A program made the translations under genes and the position numbers. The notes beneath the pieces are model-generated. The model had not been told where the DNA came from. It saw only the letters and a program-made list of their open reading frames with translations, and made no database searches. A stretch of 64,000 bases of DNA. It comes from Insolitispirillum peregrinum. Its GTDB lineage: Bacteria > Pseudomonadota > Alphaproteobacteria > Rhodospirillales > Rhodospirillaceae. The stretch spans positions 620,001 to 684,000 of the forward strand of contig NZ_FTOA01000003.1 in the NCBI RefSeq assembly GCF_900156605.1. The letters run 5' to 3'. Of this stretch, positions 1-9,122 are shown one piece after another; within the stretch, counting starts at the first letter, position 1; the number at the start of each line of letters is the position of its first letter.

Positions 1-16
1 CGGCACGCGGTTTGTG

Positions 17-1048
<1,032 letters not shown>

Positions 1049-1188
1049 TTATGTTCAGTCAGGTGGGAAGGGGCTTGCCTGCCCGCCGTGCCAGAGGGAT
1101 GACCAGATGGCGGGCAGACTAGCCTCCATTCCGGGTTTCTGACCAGAGAATTTCGGTCAGGTCACGGAAAGTGGGAGAGGGATAAACC

Positions 1189-1695
1189 TCAGATGGACTC
1201 CGAGCCACGGGCAATCGCCGCCGCCCCGGTGCGCGCCACATCAACCAGCCCCAGCGGCTCCATCAGGTTGATAAAGGCGTTCAGTTTGTCGGTCTTGCCG
1301 ACGATTTCAAAAACGAACGATTCGTTGCTGCTATCGACCACATTGGCGCGGAAAATGTCAGCAATCCGCAGGGCTTCGACGCGCTTTTCGCCGGTGCCGA
1401 CCACCTTGACCAGTGCCAGCTCGCGGCTGACATGCGGGCCTTCGACGGTCAGGTCATGCACGCGGCGCACCGGCACCAGACGGCCCAGCTGGGCCTTGAT
1501 CTGTTCGATCACCATCGGGGTGCCCGAGGTCACCAGCGTAATGCGCGACAGCTTTTCAGCCGGGTCGACTTCGGCAACGGTCAGGCTTTCGATGTTATAG
1601 CCACGGCCGGAAAACAGGCCGATCACGCGGGCCAGAACGCCCGATTCGTTGTCAACCAGAACCGAAATGGTGTGGGTGTTGATGTCGGTTGTCAT
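1189..1695 (-). CDS. ilvH: Acetolactate synthase small (regulatory) subunit
   Basis: Regulatory subunit of acetohydroxyacid synthase; in this family it binds the feedback inhibitor valine and activates the large subunit. The 168 residues start with an ACT domain (SVLVDNESGVLARVIGLFSG near residues 10-30, then RGYNIESLTV), followed by the C-terminal small-subunit domain (LALVKVVGTGEKRVEALRIA). It sits 100 bp after the large subunit, and that gap contains GC-rich inverted repeats. Length is typical for IlvH/IlvN proteins of Proteobacteria. Confidence 0.97.
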   Translation of the reverse strand: MTTDINTHTISVLVDNESGVLARVIGLFSGRGYNIESLTVAEVDPAEKLSRITLVTSGTPMVIEQIKAQLGRLVPVRRVHDLTVEGPHVSRELALVKVVGTGEKRVEALRIADIFRANVVDSSNESFVFEIVGKTDKLNAFINLMEPLGLVDVARTGAAAIARGSESI

Positions 1696-1795
1696 CGTGT
1701 CTGCGTCCCCCGCAAGGGGGCCTCCCCATGGCGGCCCGCCACCATGGGCGGGCCTGGGATTATCGGTAAGGTGAAGGCTGCCGGCGGGCGGCGGC

Positions 1796-3556
1796 TTACA
1801 CCAGAATCTGGCCTTCGGCGTCGATCGCCTGCTCGCCGTCTGCCACCGGGCCGAGCAGCATTTCGTTATGCGGCTTGCCCGACGGGATCATCGGATAGCA
1901 GTTTTCGGTCTGCGACACGCAGATGTCCATCAGCACCGGGCCGTTGGTGGCGATGGCGGCGCGGATGGCATCATCCAGCTGATCGGCTTTTTCGACCCGC
2001 ATCCCGACGGCACCAAAGGCTTCGGCCAGCTTGACGAAGTCCGGCAGCGCCTCGGAATAGCTTTCCGAATAGCGGCTGCCATGCAGCAGTTCCTGCCACT
2101 GGCGGACCATCCCCATGTACCGGTTGTTGAGGATGAAGATCTTGACCGGCAGGCGGTACTGCACGGCGGTGGCCAGCTCCTGCATGTTCATCATGAAGCT
2201 GGCTTCGCCCGAAATATCGACCACCAGCGCATCGGGATGGGCCATCTGCACGCCGACCGCCGACGGGAAGCCATAGCCCATGGTTCCCAGACCGCCCGAG
2301 GTCATCCAGTGGTTCGGCTTGTCAAAGCGGTAGTGCTGGGCAGCCCACATCTGGTGCTGGCCGACTTCGGTGGTGATGTAGGTCTCGCGGTCCTTGGTCA
2401 GCTCGTACAGACGCTGAATGGCGTATTGCGGCTTGATCACGTCGCCGTCCTGCACGAACTTCAGGCACTCGACGGCCCGCCATTCGGTGATCTGTGCCCA
2501 CCAGGCGGCCAGTGCGTCCTGATCGGGGCGGATCTGGGCCGACTTCCACACCTTGGTCATGTCTTCGATGACGTGGGCGACGTCACCGACAACCGCCACG
2601 TCGACCGCCACGTTCTTGTTGATCGACGACGGATCAATGTCGATGTGGATCTTTTTGGAATTCGGCGAGAACGCCGACAGCAGGCCGGTCACGCGGTCAT
2701 CAAAGCGTGCGCCGATGCACAGCATGACGTCGCAATCGTGCATCGCCATGTTGGCTTCATAGGTGCCGTGCATCCCCAGCATGCCGAGGAACTGCTTGTC
2801 GTTGCCCGGATAGGCCCCCAGACCCATCAGGGTCAGGGTCACCGGGAAGCCGCTCATGCGGGCGAAGTTGGTCAGCAACTGGCAGGCGGCCGGGCCGGAG
2901 TTGACCACGCCACCACCGGCATAGATGATCGGCTTTTTGGCGTTGGCCAGCAGGGCAACGGCCTCTTCGATCCGCTTCAGGTCGCCCTTGACCTGCGGCT
3001 TGTAGGACTTGTGCTTGATGCGGGTGGGCGGCATGTATTCGCCCTTGGTCATCAGCACGTCCTTGGGCAGGTCAATGACCACCGGGCCGGGACGACCGGT
3101 CGAGGCGACATAGAATGCCTCGTGCATCACGCGCGCCAGATCATTGGGCGACTTGACCAGATAGTTGTGCTTGGTGCACTGGCGGGTGATGCCGGTGGTG
3201 TCGGCTTCCTGGAAACCGTCGGTGCCGATCAGATGGGTCGGGACCTGACCGGTCAGGCAGACCACCGGAACGGAATCCAGCATCGCGTCGGTCAGGCCGG
3301 TAACGGCGTTGGTGGCACCCGGGCCAGAGGTTACAAGAACCACGCCCACCTTGCCAGTTGACCGGGCGTAGCCTTCTGCCGCATGCACGGCGGCCTGTTC
3401 GTGGCGAACCAGCACATGCTTGATGTGGTTCTGCTGGAACAGTTCGTCGTAGATGGGGAGGACGGCACCGCCAGGATAGCCGAAGATTACGTCCACGCCC
3501 TGATCAACCAGAGCCTTGAGGACGATCTTTGCTCCCAACATAGGTTCCTGGGCCAT
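1796..3556 (-). CDS. ilvB: Acetolactate synthase large (catalytic) subunit
   Basis: ThDP- and FAD-dependent enzyme that condenses pyruvate with pyruvate or 2-oxobutyrate, the first common step to branched-chain amino acids. The 586 residues show the N-terminal FGYPGGAVLPIYDEL with RHEQAAVHAAEGYARSTGKV carrying the ThDP-activating Glu, the central FAD domain (GARFDDRVTG) and the C-terminal ThDP motif (ISGEASFMMNMQELATA, then NNRYMGMVRQWQ). The ATG is preceded by AAGGATC. ilvI is an equally valid name. The small subunit and ilvC follow on the same strand. Confidence 0.98.
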   Translation of the reverse strand: MAQEPMLGAKIVLKALVDQGVDVIFGYPGGAVLPIYDELFQQNHIKHVLVRHEQAAVHAAEGYARSTGKVGVVLVTSGPGATNAVTGLTDAMLDSVPVVCLTGQVPTHLIGTDGFQEADTTGITRQCTKHNYLVKSPNDLARVMHEAFYVASTGRPGPVVIDLPKDVLMTKGEYMPPTRIKHKSYKPQVKGDLKRIEEAVALLANAKKPIIYAGGGVVNSGPAACQLLTNFARMSGFPVTLTLMGLGAYPGNDKQFLGMLGMHGTYEANMAMHDCDVMLCIGARFDDRVTGLLSAFSPNSKKIHIDIDPSSINKNVAVDVAVVGDVAHVIEDMTKVWKSAQIRPDQDALAAWWAQITEWRAVECLKFVQDGDVIKPQYAIQRLYELTKDRETYITTEVGQHQMWAAQHYRFDKPNHWMTSGGLGTMGYGFPSAVGVQMAHPDALVVDISGEASFMMNMQELATAVQYRLPVKIFILNNRYMGMVRQWQELLHGSRYSESYSEALPDFVKLAEAFGAVGMRVEKADQLDDAIRAAIATNGPVLMDICVSQTENCYPMIPSGKPHNEMLLGPVADGEQAIDAEGQILV

Positions 3557-3685
3557 GATCCTTACCTTTTTTTATCAAAACGACACAGTGGGCCGTCCGG
3601 TGCCAGCCGGAACGGCGGGGGAAGTGGGTTCCCAGTGCGGGCAGGCGGGTGCCGTGCACTGTGGGAAGAGTGGCAACCTAGAGCG
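3557..3685 (-). promoter_or_regulatory. Structured leader between miaA and ilvB
   Basis: The 129 bp upstream of ilvB hold an imperfect GC-rich hairpin (CCGTCCGG at 3593-3600 against CCGGAACGG at 3607-3615) and a second pair of arms CAGTGC/GCACTG. A TTTTGATAAAAAAAGG tract follows just before the ribosome-binding site. I looked for a short leader peptide rich in Ile, Leu or Val codons and did not find a convincing one. An attenuator is therefore only a possibility; a plain promoter and leader is equally likely. Confidence 0.3.
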
Positions 3686-4639
3686 TTAATGCGCCGTGGT
3701 CAACAAAAACTGACGAACAAGTGCAAAGATTTCATGACGCAAACTTTCTGAATATTGCGTATCTACTAATTTATTTGAAATAATCTGTCCTCTGAACCAT
3801 GTGCCCTGTCGCTTCGCGAAATTTCGTGTCATTTGTTTCGCTTTTGTAACGGCTTCGTCGAGGCTGATGTCTCCCCGCAAATGCGCCGCCAGTTCGGGGA
3901 CTCCGAGGGCTTTCATCAAGGGGGCATCGGCGGGCGGACGGGTGGCCAGCAGGCCACGGACTTCGGCCAGCGCACCGCAGCTCATCATCACGTCAAACCG
4001 CCGCTCGATGCCCTCGTACAGCAGCGGGCGCGGTGGCTCGATGACGATGGTCAGAAAGCTGCCTTCAACCACCCGGTTGGCTGGCCGGGCCTGCCAGTAC
4101 AGGATCGACTGCCCCGACGCCTCGAACACTTCAAAGGCCCGCGCCAGCCGCTGGCTGTCCCCGACATTCAGATGGGAGGCAATCGCCGGGTCCCGTTCGG
4201 CCAGCAGGGCATGGAAACGCTCGTTGCCAACCTCGGCCAGCAGGGCACGGGTGCGCAGGCGCACATCGTCGGGGATCGCGGGCATCGGCGACAGGCCGTC
4301 GATCAGGGCGCGCAGATACAGGCCGGTGCCGCCGGTGACCACCGGGATCAGGCCATGGGCACGGCAGTCGGCAATCTCGGCAGCGGCCAGTCTGGCCCAG
4401 CGTTCTGCCGAGCAGACATCGTGCGCGCTGAGGATGCCATACAGCCGGTGAGGGGCCTGGGCCATGTCCTGCGCCGACGGGCGGGCGGTCAGGACGTGCA
4501 GCTCGCTGTAAATCTGCATGCTGTCGGCATTGATCACGCACCCGCCAAACTCGCGCGCCACGTCAAGGGCAAGGGCCGATTTGCCGCTGGCGGTCGGTCC
4601 GGCAACGACGATGATCGGGGGAGGCAGGGGCGTGGACAT
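3686..4639 (-). CDS. miaA: tRNA dimethylallyltransferase MiaA
   Basis: Adds the dimethylallyl group to N6 of A37 in tRNAs that read codons beginning with U. The 317 residues carry the P-loop VVAGPTASGKSALALDVA near residues 11-28, NADSMQIYSEL, the substrate-channel motif VVTGGTGLYLRALIDGLSPM, and KQMTRNFAKRQGTWFRGQ, the family signature near the tRNA-binding site. The gene is transcribed towards ilvB and is divergent from serB. Confidence 0.97.
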   Translation of the reverse strand: MSTPLPPPIIVVAGPTASGKSALALDVAREFGGCVINADSMQIYSELHVLTARPSAQDMAQAPHRLYGILSAHDVCSAERWARLAAAEIADCRAHGLIPVVTGGTGLYLRALIDGLSPMPAIPDDVRLRTRALLAEVGNERFHALLAERDPAIASHLNVGDSQRLARAFEVFEASGQSILYWQARPANRVVEGSFLTIVIEPPRPLLYEGIERRFDVMMSCGALAEVRGLLATRPPADAPLMKALGVPELAAHLRGDISLDEAVTKAKQMTRNFAKRQGTWFRGQIISNKLVDTQYSESLRHEIFALVRQFLLTTAH

Positions 4640-4832
4640 GGGGGCGGGGCGCTCCGCTGAAGGATAACAGGATCATGCAGTTTATCGCCAACCGCCTTTC
4701 CCCGTACAGAGCCTTCCGCGCAGGTGGTTTTCCCGTGCCGGACCGGACGAATTCGCCTTGCAGGCCAGCCTGTGGACGCCTATAGGAAAGGCCTGTTTTC
4801 TTCCCGTTGCCCCTGTCCGGAGAGTGCTTCCG

Positions 4833-5744
4833 ATGGTCCAGTCGAACGATACGGTTTTAACGCTGGTGGCTCCGGCCGAACAGGGCTTGCCTGCCGGGAC
4901 GGTGGCCGTGGTGCGGTCGGCGCTGAAGGACGCTCATGCCAGCCTGTCGCCCACCGACTGGCTGGCCGACGGTATCGCCTGTGATATCGCCTTTGAGGGC
5001 TGTCTGGCCGATGTGGCCGAGGCCGTGGTGCGGCAGGTGCTGGCCGACCAGCCCGTGGACGTGTTTGTTCAGCCCAACACCGGCGACCGGCGCAAGATGT
5101 TGATGGTGGCCGACATGGACTCGACGATGGTCACCAGCGAGACACTGGACGACCTTGCCGCCCATGCCGGGCTGAAGGACAGGATTGCGGCGATCACCGA
5201 GCGGGCGATGCGCGGCGAGCTGGATTTTGAAAGCGCCCTGCGCGAGCGGGTCGGAATGCTGAAAGGTCTGGCGGCCAGTGCGCTGGACGAGACCTTTGCC
5301 GACATCGTCTATATGCCGGGGGCCAAGGCGTTGGTGCAGACCATGCGCGCCAACGGGGCGACCTGCCTGCTGGTGTCGGGGGGCTTTACCGCCTTTACCG
5401 GGCGGGTGGCGGCCTGGCTGGGCTTTCATGATCACCGGGCCAACACCCTGCATGTGGAAAACGGCGTGCTGGTCGGCACGGTCGGAGAGCCGATTCTTGG
5501 TCGGGAAGCCAAGGTGAAGACGCTGGTCGAGGAAGCGGGAAAATTGCGTCTGCCACTGACCCGTACGCTGGCGGTGGGCGACGGGGCCAACGATCTGGCG
5601 ATGCTGCAGGCGGCAGGACTGGGCGTGGCCTATCACGCCAAGCCGCTGGTGCGCGAAGCCGCCCGGTTCCGCGTTGATCATGGTGACCAGACCGCGCTGT
5701 TGTTTGCGCAAGGGTATCGTCAGGCTGAATTCATCGCGGGGTAA
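4833..5744 (+). CDS. serB: Phosphoserine phosphatase SerB
   Basis: HAD-superfamily phosphatase for the last step of serine synthesis (O-phosphoserine to serine). The frame opens at 4758, but the ATG at 4833 is preferred: GGAGAG lies about 8 nt upstream and the resulting 303 residues match the family. HAD motif I is VADMDSTMV, with the nucleophile and acid/base Asp. Motif II is the Ser of LLVSGGFTAFT, and motif III/IV is VGDGANDLAML. The N-terminal third is the ACT-like extension seen in alphaproteobacterial SerB. It is divergent from miaA. Confidence 0.96.
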   Translation: MVQSNDTVLTLVAPAEQGLPAGTVAVVRSALKDAHASLSPTDWLADGIACDIAFEGCLADVAEAVVRQVLADQPVDVFVQPNTGDRRKMLMVADMDSTMVTSETLDDLAAHAGLKDRIAAITERAMRGELDFESALRERVGMLKGLAASALDETFADIVYMPGAKALVQTMRANGATCLLVSGGFTAFTGRVAAWLGFHDHRANTLHVENGVLVGTVGEPILGREAKVKTLVEEAGKLRLPLTRTLAVGDGANDLAMLQAAGLGVAYHAKPLVREAARFRVDHGDQTALLFAQGYRQAEFIAG

Positions 5745-5842
5745 AACGCGTTTTCCGCGTATTTCCCCTCGTCAGGGGCTTGCCCCATATGAGATTGTCC
5801 CTTAAACCTTAAGAGCGTTGCAGCTTTATCGAGTATGGTCCC

Positions 5843-7267
5843 ATGACAACAGCACGCGTGTTGATCGTCGAAGATGACCCGATTCAGGCAGAACGCTATG
5901 CCATGGATCTGGATGGATTTGACCTGCGCGTGGCGTCGGCTGGTGCCGAAGCCTTGTCGGTGGTGGCATCGTTTCTTCCCGATCTGGTGGTGCTGGATGT
6001 CCGCCTGCCGGACATGAACGGGCTGGATGTCCTGCGCCGCCTGCGGGCCGATGGCATCCCGTCCAGCGTGATCATTGTCACCTCGCACGGGTCGGTGAAC
6101 ATGGCGGTCGAGGCCATGCAGGCCGGGGCCAATGACTTTCTGGTCAAGCCGTTCACCGCCGAACGGCTGCTGGTTACCGTGCGCAACATTCTGGAAAACC
6201 AGCGTCTCAGTCGTCAGGTTCAGCAACTGACGCAGGAGCTGGGGGTGACCACCGGGGCGGTCGGCTTCTTTGGCTTTACCGGTGGCTCGCCGATCATGCG
6301 CGGGGTTTATCGCACCATCGAAGCCGCTGCTCCGTCGAAGGCAACGGTGTTCATCACCGGCGAAAGCGGCACCGGCAAGGAATTGTGCGCCGAAGCCATC
6401 CACCGGGCCAGCCCGCGCGCCAAGGGGCCGTTCGTGGCGGTCAACTGTGCCGCCATTCCGCAGGACCTGATGGAAAGCGAGCTGTTCGGCCATGTCAAAG
6501 GCGCTTTTACCGGTGCCACCGGCACCCGTGACGGTGCAGCCTCGCGGGCGCATGGCGGGACGCTGTTCCTTGACGAAATCTGTGAAATGGACATCAACCT
6601 GCAAAGCAAGCTGCTGCGCTTCCTGCAGACCGGAACGGTGCAGAAGGTCGGTGGCGACGGGCCGGAAAAGGTTGATATCCGGGTGGTGTGCGCTACCAAC
6701 CGTGATCCACTGGTCGAGGTCGAGGAAGGTCGCTTCCGCGAAGACCTGTATTATCGCCTGCATGTGATCCCGATCCAGTTGCCGCCGCTGCGCGAGCGGC
6801 CAGGGGATGCACTGGAAATCGCCCGCACCCTGTTGGGGCGGATGGTCAAGGAAGAAGAAAAGAGCTTCTCCCACTTCGCCAAGGATGCCGAAGTGGTGAT
6901 CTCGGCCTATCCGTGGCCGGGGAACGTGCGCCAACTGGAAAACTGCCTGCGCAACGCGGTGGTGTTGCATGATGGTGACGAACTGACGCTGGCGATGCTG
7001 CCGCCGCCGCTCAATACCTTCAGTCCAAAGGCTGGCGCCATGCTGGCCGGGGGCGTTCCGGTTGCCGCCCCTGCCACCGATGGGGGCCGTGGGATAGTCA
7101 GCGATGACACCACCATTCGCCCGTTGTGGCAGGTGGAAAAGGAAACCATCGAACGGGCGATTTCGTTGTGCAGCGGGAATATCCCCAAGGCTGCGGCGTT
7201 GCTGGAAATCAGCCCGTCGACCATTTATCGCAAAAAAGTCTCGTGGGAAAACGCCGAGGCTGTCTAG
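5843..7267 (+). CDS. Sigma-54-dependent response regulator (NtrC/LuxO type)
   Basis: Three-domain transcription activator of 474 residues. The receiver domain (about 1-120) has acidic pocket EDD, phospho-acceptor Asp in VVLDVRLPD, TSHG and the switch Lys in LVKPF. The AAA+ domain (about 150-390) has Walker A GESGTGKE, the sigma-54 contact loop GAFTGA, Walker B LFLDEI and the arginine-finger region. The C-terminal Fis-type helix-turn-helix is GNIPKAAALLEISPSTIYRK. This order matches NtrC/LuxO/AtoC regulators. No histidine kinase lies next to it, so partner and targets are unknown. The TAG stop is also the first three bases of a repeat element. Confidence 0.93.
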   Translation: MTTARVLIVEDDPIQAERYAMDLDGFDLRVASAGAEALSVVASFLPDLVVLDVRLPDMNGLDVLRRLRADGIPSSVIIVTSHGSVNMAVEAMQAGANDFLVKPFTAERLLVTVRNILENQRLSRQVQQLTQELGVTTGAVGFFGFTGGSPIMRGVYRTIEAAAPSKATVFITGESGTGKELCAEAIHRASPRAKGPFVAVNCAAIPQDLMESELFGHVKGAFTGATGTRDGAASRAHGGTLFLDEICEMDINLQSKLLRFLQTGTVQKVGGDGPEKVDIRVVCATNRDPLVEVEEGRFREDLYYRLHVIPIQLPPLRERPGDALEIARTLLGRMVKEEEKSFSHFAKDAEVVISAYPWPGNVRQLENCLRNAVVLHDGDELTLAMLPPPLNTFSPKAGAMLAGGVPVAAPATDGGRGIVSDDTTIRPLWQVEKETIERAISLCSGNIPKAAALLEISPSTIYRKKVSWENAEAV

Positions 7268-7517
7268 AGCATTGTGCGAAAAGTGGGAACCGGTTTTCGC
7301 AAAAACAATGCGACGGAACAAAAGGTTAGATCAGCCTGCCTGCGTCAGATCACAGTACACGACAGTAACGTGGAGCGCTGCTCCACACCTCGCCGGGGCC
7401 TTGAGGCCCCGGACCCCATTGACTTGATTTCTAAAGAAAATGGGGGTTTGGGGGCATCGCTCCCAAACGGGTGCGGGCGGTAGCCCGCACGGATCCCACC
7501 AACTGTCGTGTCCTGTG
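7265..7517. repeat. Composite structured repeat, copy 1
   Basis: Fills the gap between two convergent genes. The part starting TAGAGCATTGTGCG (7265-7313) is a palindrome whose right arm ends AAACAATGCG. A 37-bp linker follows, then an element bounded by CACAGTACACGACAGT (7351-7366) and ACTGTCGTGTCCTGTG (7502-7517), inverted repeats with one mismatch in 16. Between them are five hairpins: 7370-7386, 7393-7412, 7414-7445, 7447-7467 and 7471-7490 (stem GTGCGGGC/GCCCGCAC, loop GGTA). Related copies are at 14361-14591, 33100-33235 and 59725-60015. It has no coding capacity and probably ends transcripts from both sides. Confidence 0.9.
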
Positions 7518-7523
7518 CAGGGA

Positions 7524-8819
7524 TTAGCGCCGCGTTTCCCCGACCGGAGAGGGCTCGGTAATTGCCGCAATGCTCATACAGCTAAAGCTGAGGGCCGAGA
7601 TGAACCACGCTTGCCACAGGCCATAGCTGATCAGGGCGGTCAATCCCAGTTGGGCGCTGACGGCAACGGTGATGGCGCTCGGCCAGCGTTGGCCGCGGAG
7701 CTGTCGCAGGCGATGGGTCAGGGCCAGGGCAACGGCTCCGGCTGCGCTGATGGCCCCGGCGGCTCCCAGACAGAACCACAGGTCAAGGGCACCGTTATGC
7801 GGGTGTAGAGGAATGCTTTCCCCGATGACTTCAATCTTTCCCGTCGGCTGGCCGTTGGCGTCACAGGCCCGCAATTCCAGTGAAACTTTGCCACCGGGAG
7901 CCGCGCGGGCATTATCAAGTCCCCATCCGAATAGTGGATGTTCGGCAATCAGGGGGGCAACGGTATTCCAGATCCCCAAACGATGGGCCAGTGATGGGGC
8001 CTTGTGGATCAGCGTGCAATAGGTCGCCTGTTGCAAGGGGGCAACCAGCAGCGGCATGGCCAGGATCAGGGTGGCAGCCAGAATTGGCACCACCCAGCGG
8101 ATCTGCGGCAGGATACCAACCAGCAGCCATAAAATGCCACCAATCAGCAGGGCAAAATAGGCGGTATCGTTCGCGTTCCGTGCCAGCAAGGCAATATTGA
8201 GGATGAGCAGGGTTGCAGCCAGCAGCCATCCGCGTTTGCTGCGCCACAGGCACAGGGCGGCATAGCTGGAGGGCAGGACCAGAAAACCGTGCAAAGCCGC
8301 CCCACGGGACAGCGATCCGCCCTCGATGATGTAATGGGCATCACCATGCAGCAGGCGGGCTATCGGGGAACCAAGGCTAAAATCCAGATAGGTCAGGGTG
8401 GCAATGCCGGTGGCACTGAGGCCGGCGGTCAGGACCATGGTCCAGCGCCAGCGTTGCGGCCAGGTGCTTTGCCAGCGCAGCAACAGCAGCAGGCTGACCA
8501 TCTGGATCAGCACAGCCAGACTGCGCTGGGCGGTAAAACCGGGGAGCAGCGACCATGGAGCCGTGGCAAGGCCCAGCAGCGGGAGTGCCAAAGCCAGAAG
8601 CCCGGCCAGCGGCAGGGAGGTATTGCGCATGCTGCGGCGTAAATCCTGATCGCGGGTCAGGTCCCAACTGACCAGCAACAGCATGGCAAGCAATGGTGCC
8701 CATAGCCCGAGCGGCGCAAGATAGGCGATGATCGGGGCTGAAAATGCCGGAACGACAACCCAATGGCGGGGCAGGGAAAACCACTTTATCGCGGGCGAGC
8801 CATCGCAAACGCAAGCCAT
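7524..8819 (-). CDS. O-antigen ligase / Wzy-like polytopic membrane protein
   Basis: Protein of 431 residues with about ten to twelve hydrophobic segments. A C-terminal half motif HPLFGWGLDNAR is followed by a loop ending PLHPHNGALDLWFCLG, the His-containing signature of the O-antigen ligase/polymerase (Wzy_C) superfamily. Such proteins join or polymerise undecaprenyl-linked glycans at the periplasmic face of the inner membrane. The frame can open at a TTG at 8828, but the ATG at 8819 has AAGGA 9 nt upstream and is preferred. No LPS glycosyltransferase neighbours it. Ligase versus polymerase cannot be decided from sequence alone. Confidence 0.72.
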   Translation of the reverse strand: MACVCDGSPAIKWFSLPRHWVVVPAFSAPIIAYLAPLGLWAPLLAMLLLVSWDLTRDQDLRRSMRNTSLPLAGLLALALPLLGLATAPWSLLPGFTAQRSLAVLIQMVSLLLLLRWQSTWPQRWRWTMVLTAGLSATGIATLTYLDFSLGSPIARLLHGDAHYIIEGGSLSRGAALHGFLVLPSSYAALCLWRSKRGWLLAATLLILNIALLARNANDTAYFALLIGGILWLLVGILPQIRWVVPILAATLILAMPLLVAPLQQATYCTLIHKAPSLAHRLGIWNTVAPLIAEHPLFGWGLDNARAAPGGKVSLELRACDANGQPTGKIEVIGESIPLHPHNGALDLWFCLGAAGAISAAGAVALALTHRLRQLRGQRWPSAITVAVSAQLGLTALISYGLWQAWFISALSFSCMSIAAITEPSPVGETRR

Positions 8820-9122
8820 CAGGAACAATCCTTGTTACTCAAAACGACCATGCACAACAGCCCGTGGCCATCAGGCGGCGGGCATGATGGCGCATGAAAG
8901 ACTCTATTTCCATCTTTTCGCACAAAGTGTGAGGGAATTGTCACGCTGGACCTGTCCATGCTGACCACGACCACGCTCATGACTTTTAAAGAACAGGGCA
9001 GGAGACCCGTCCGATCATCCTGCCCTGCGGAAGCTGTATCATGGCTGGCGGGCAACGGCCTGTCACGGCAGCCGCACTGGTTTGCCGCATGTTGGGTGTG
9101 CAAACCGTTTCCCGCCCAGGCG
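8820..9122. other. Intergenic region with a perfect hairpin
   Basis: 303 bp between the start of the ligase-like gene and the stop of the EF-hand gene, both read leftwards. A perfect 10-bp inverted repeat CAGGGCAGGA/TCCTGCCCTG lies at 8994-9003/9018-9027. Read leftwards it is followed by TTCTTTAAAA, so it may be a weak terminator for the EF-hand gene. The rest should hold the promoter of the ligase-like gene; no clear boxes were recognised and no gene was seen. Confidence 0.5.

Noticed and set aside
1868-3361. 497-codon open frame antisense to ilvB
   Set aside because: High-GC shadow frame opposite a secure enzyme; its His/Gly/Gln-rich composition is typical of antisense reading and it has no family motif.
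5720-7321. 533-codon frame antisense to the sigma-54 regulator
   Set aside because: Opposite a regulator with all catalytic motifs; no domain is visible in the antisense product.
7351-7517. Hairpin element as a protein-coding insertion sequence
   Set aside because: Only about 170 bp between the inverted repeats and no transposase frame; at most a non-autonomous element.
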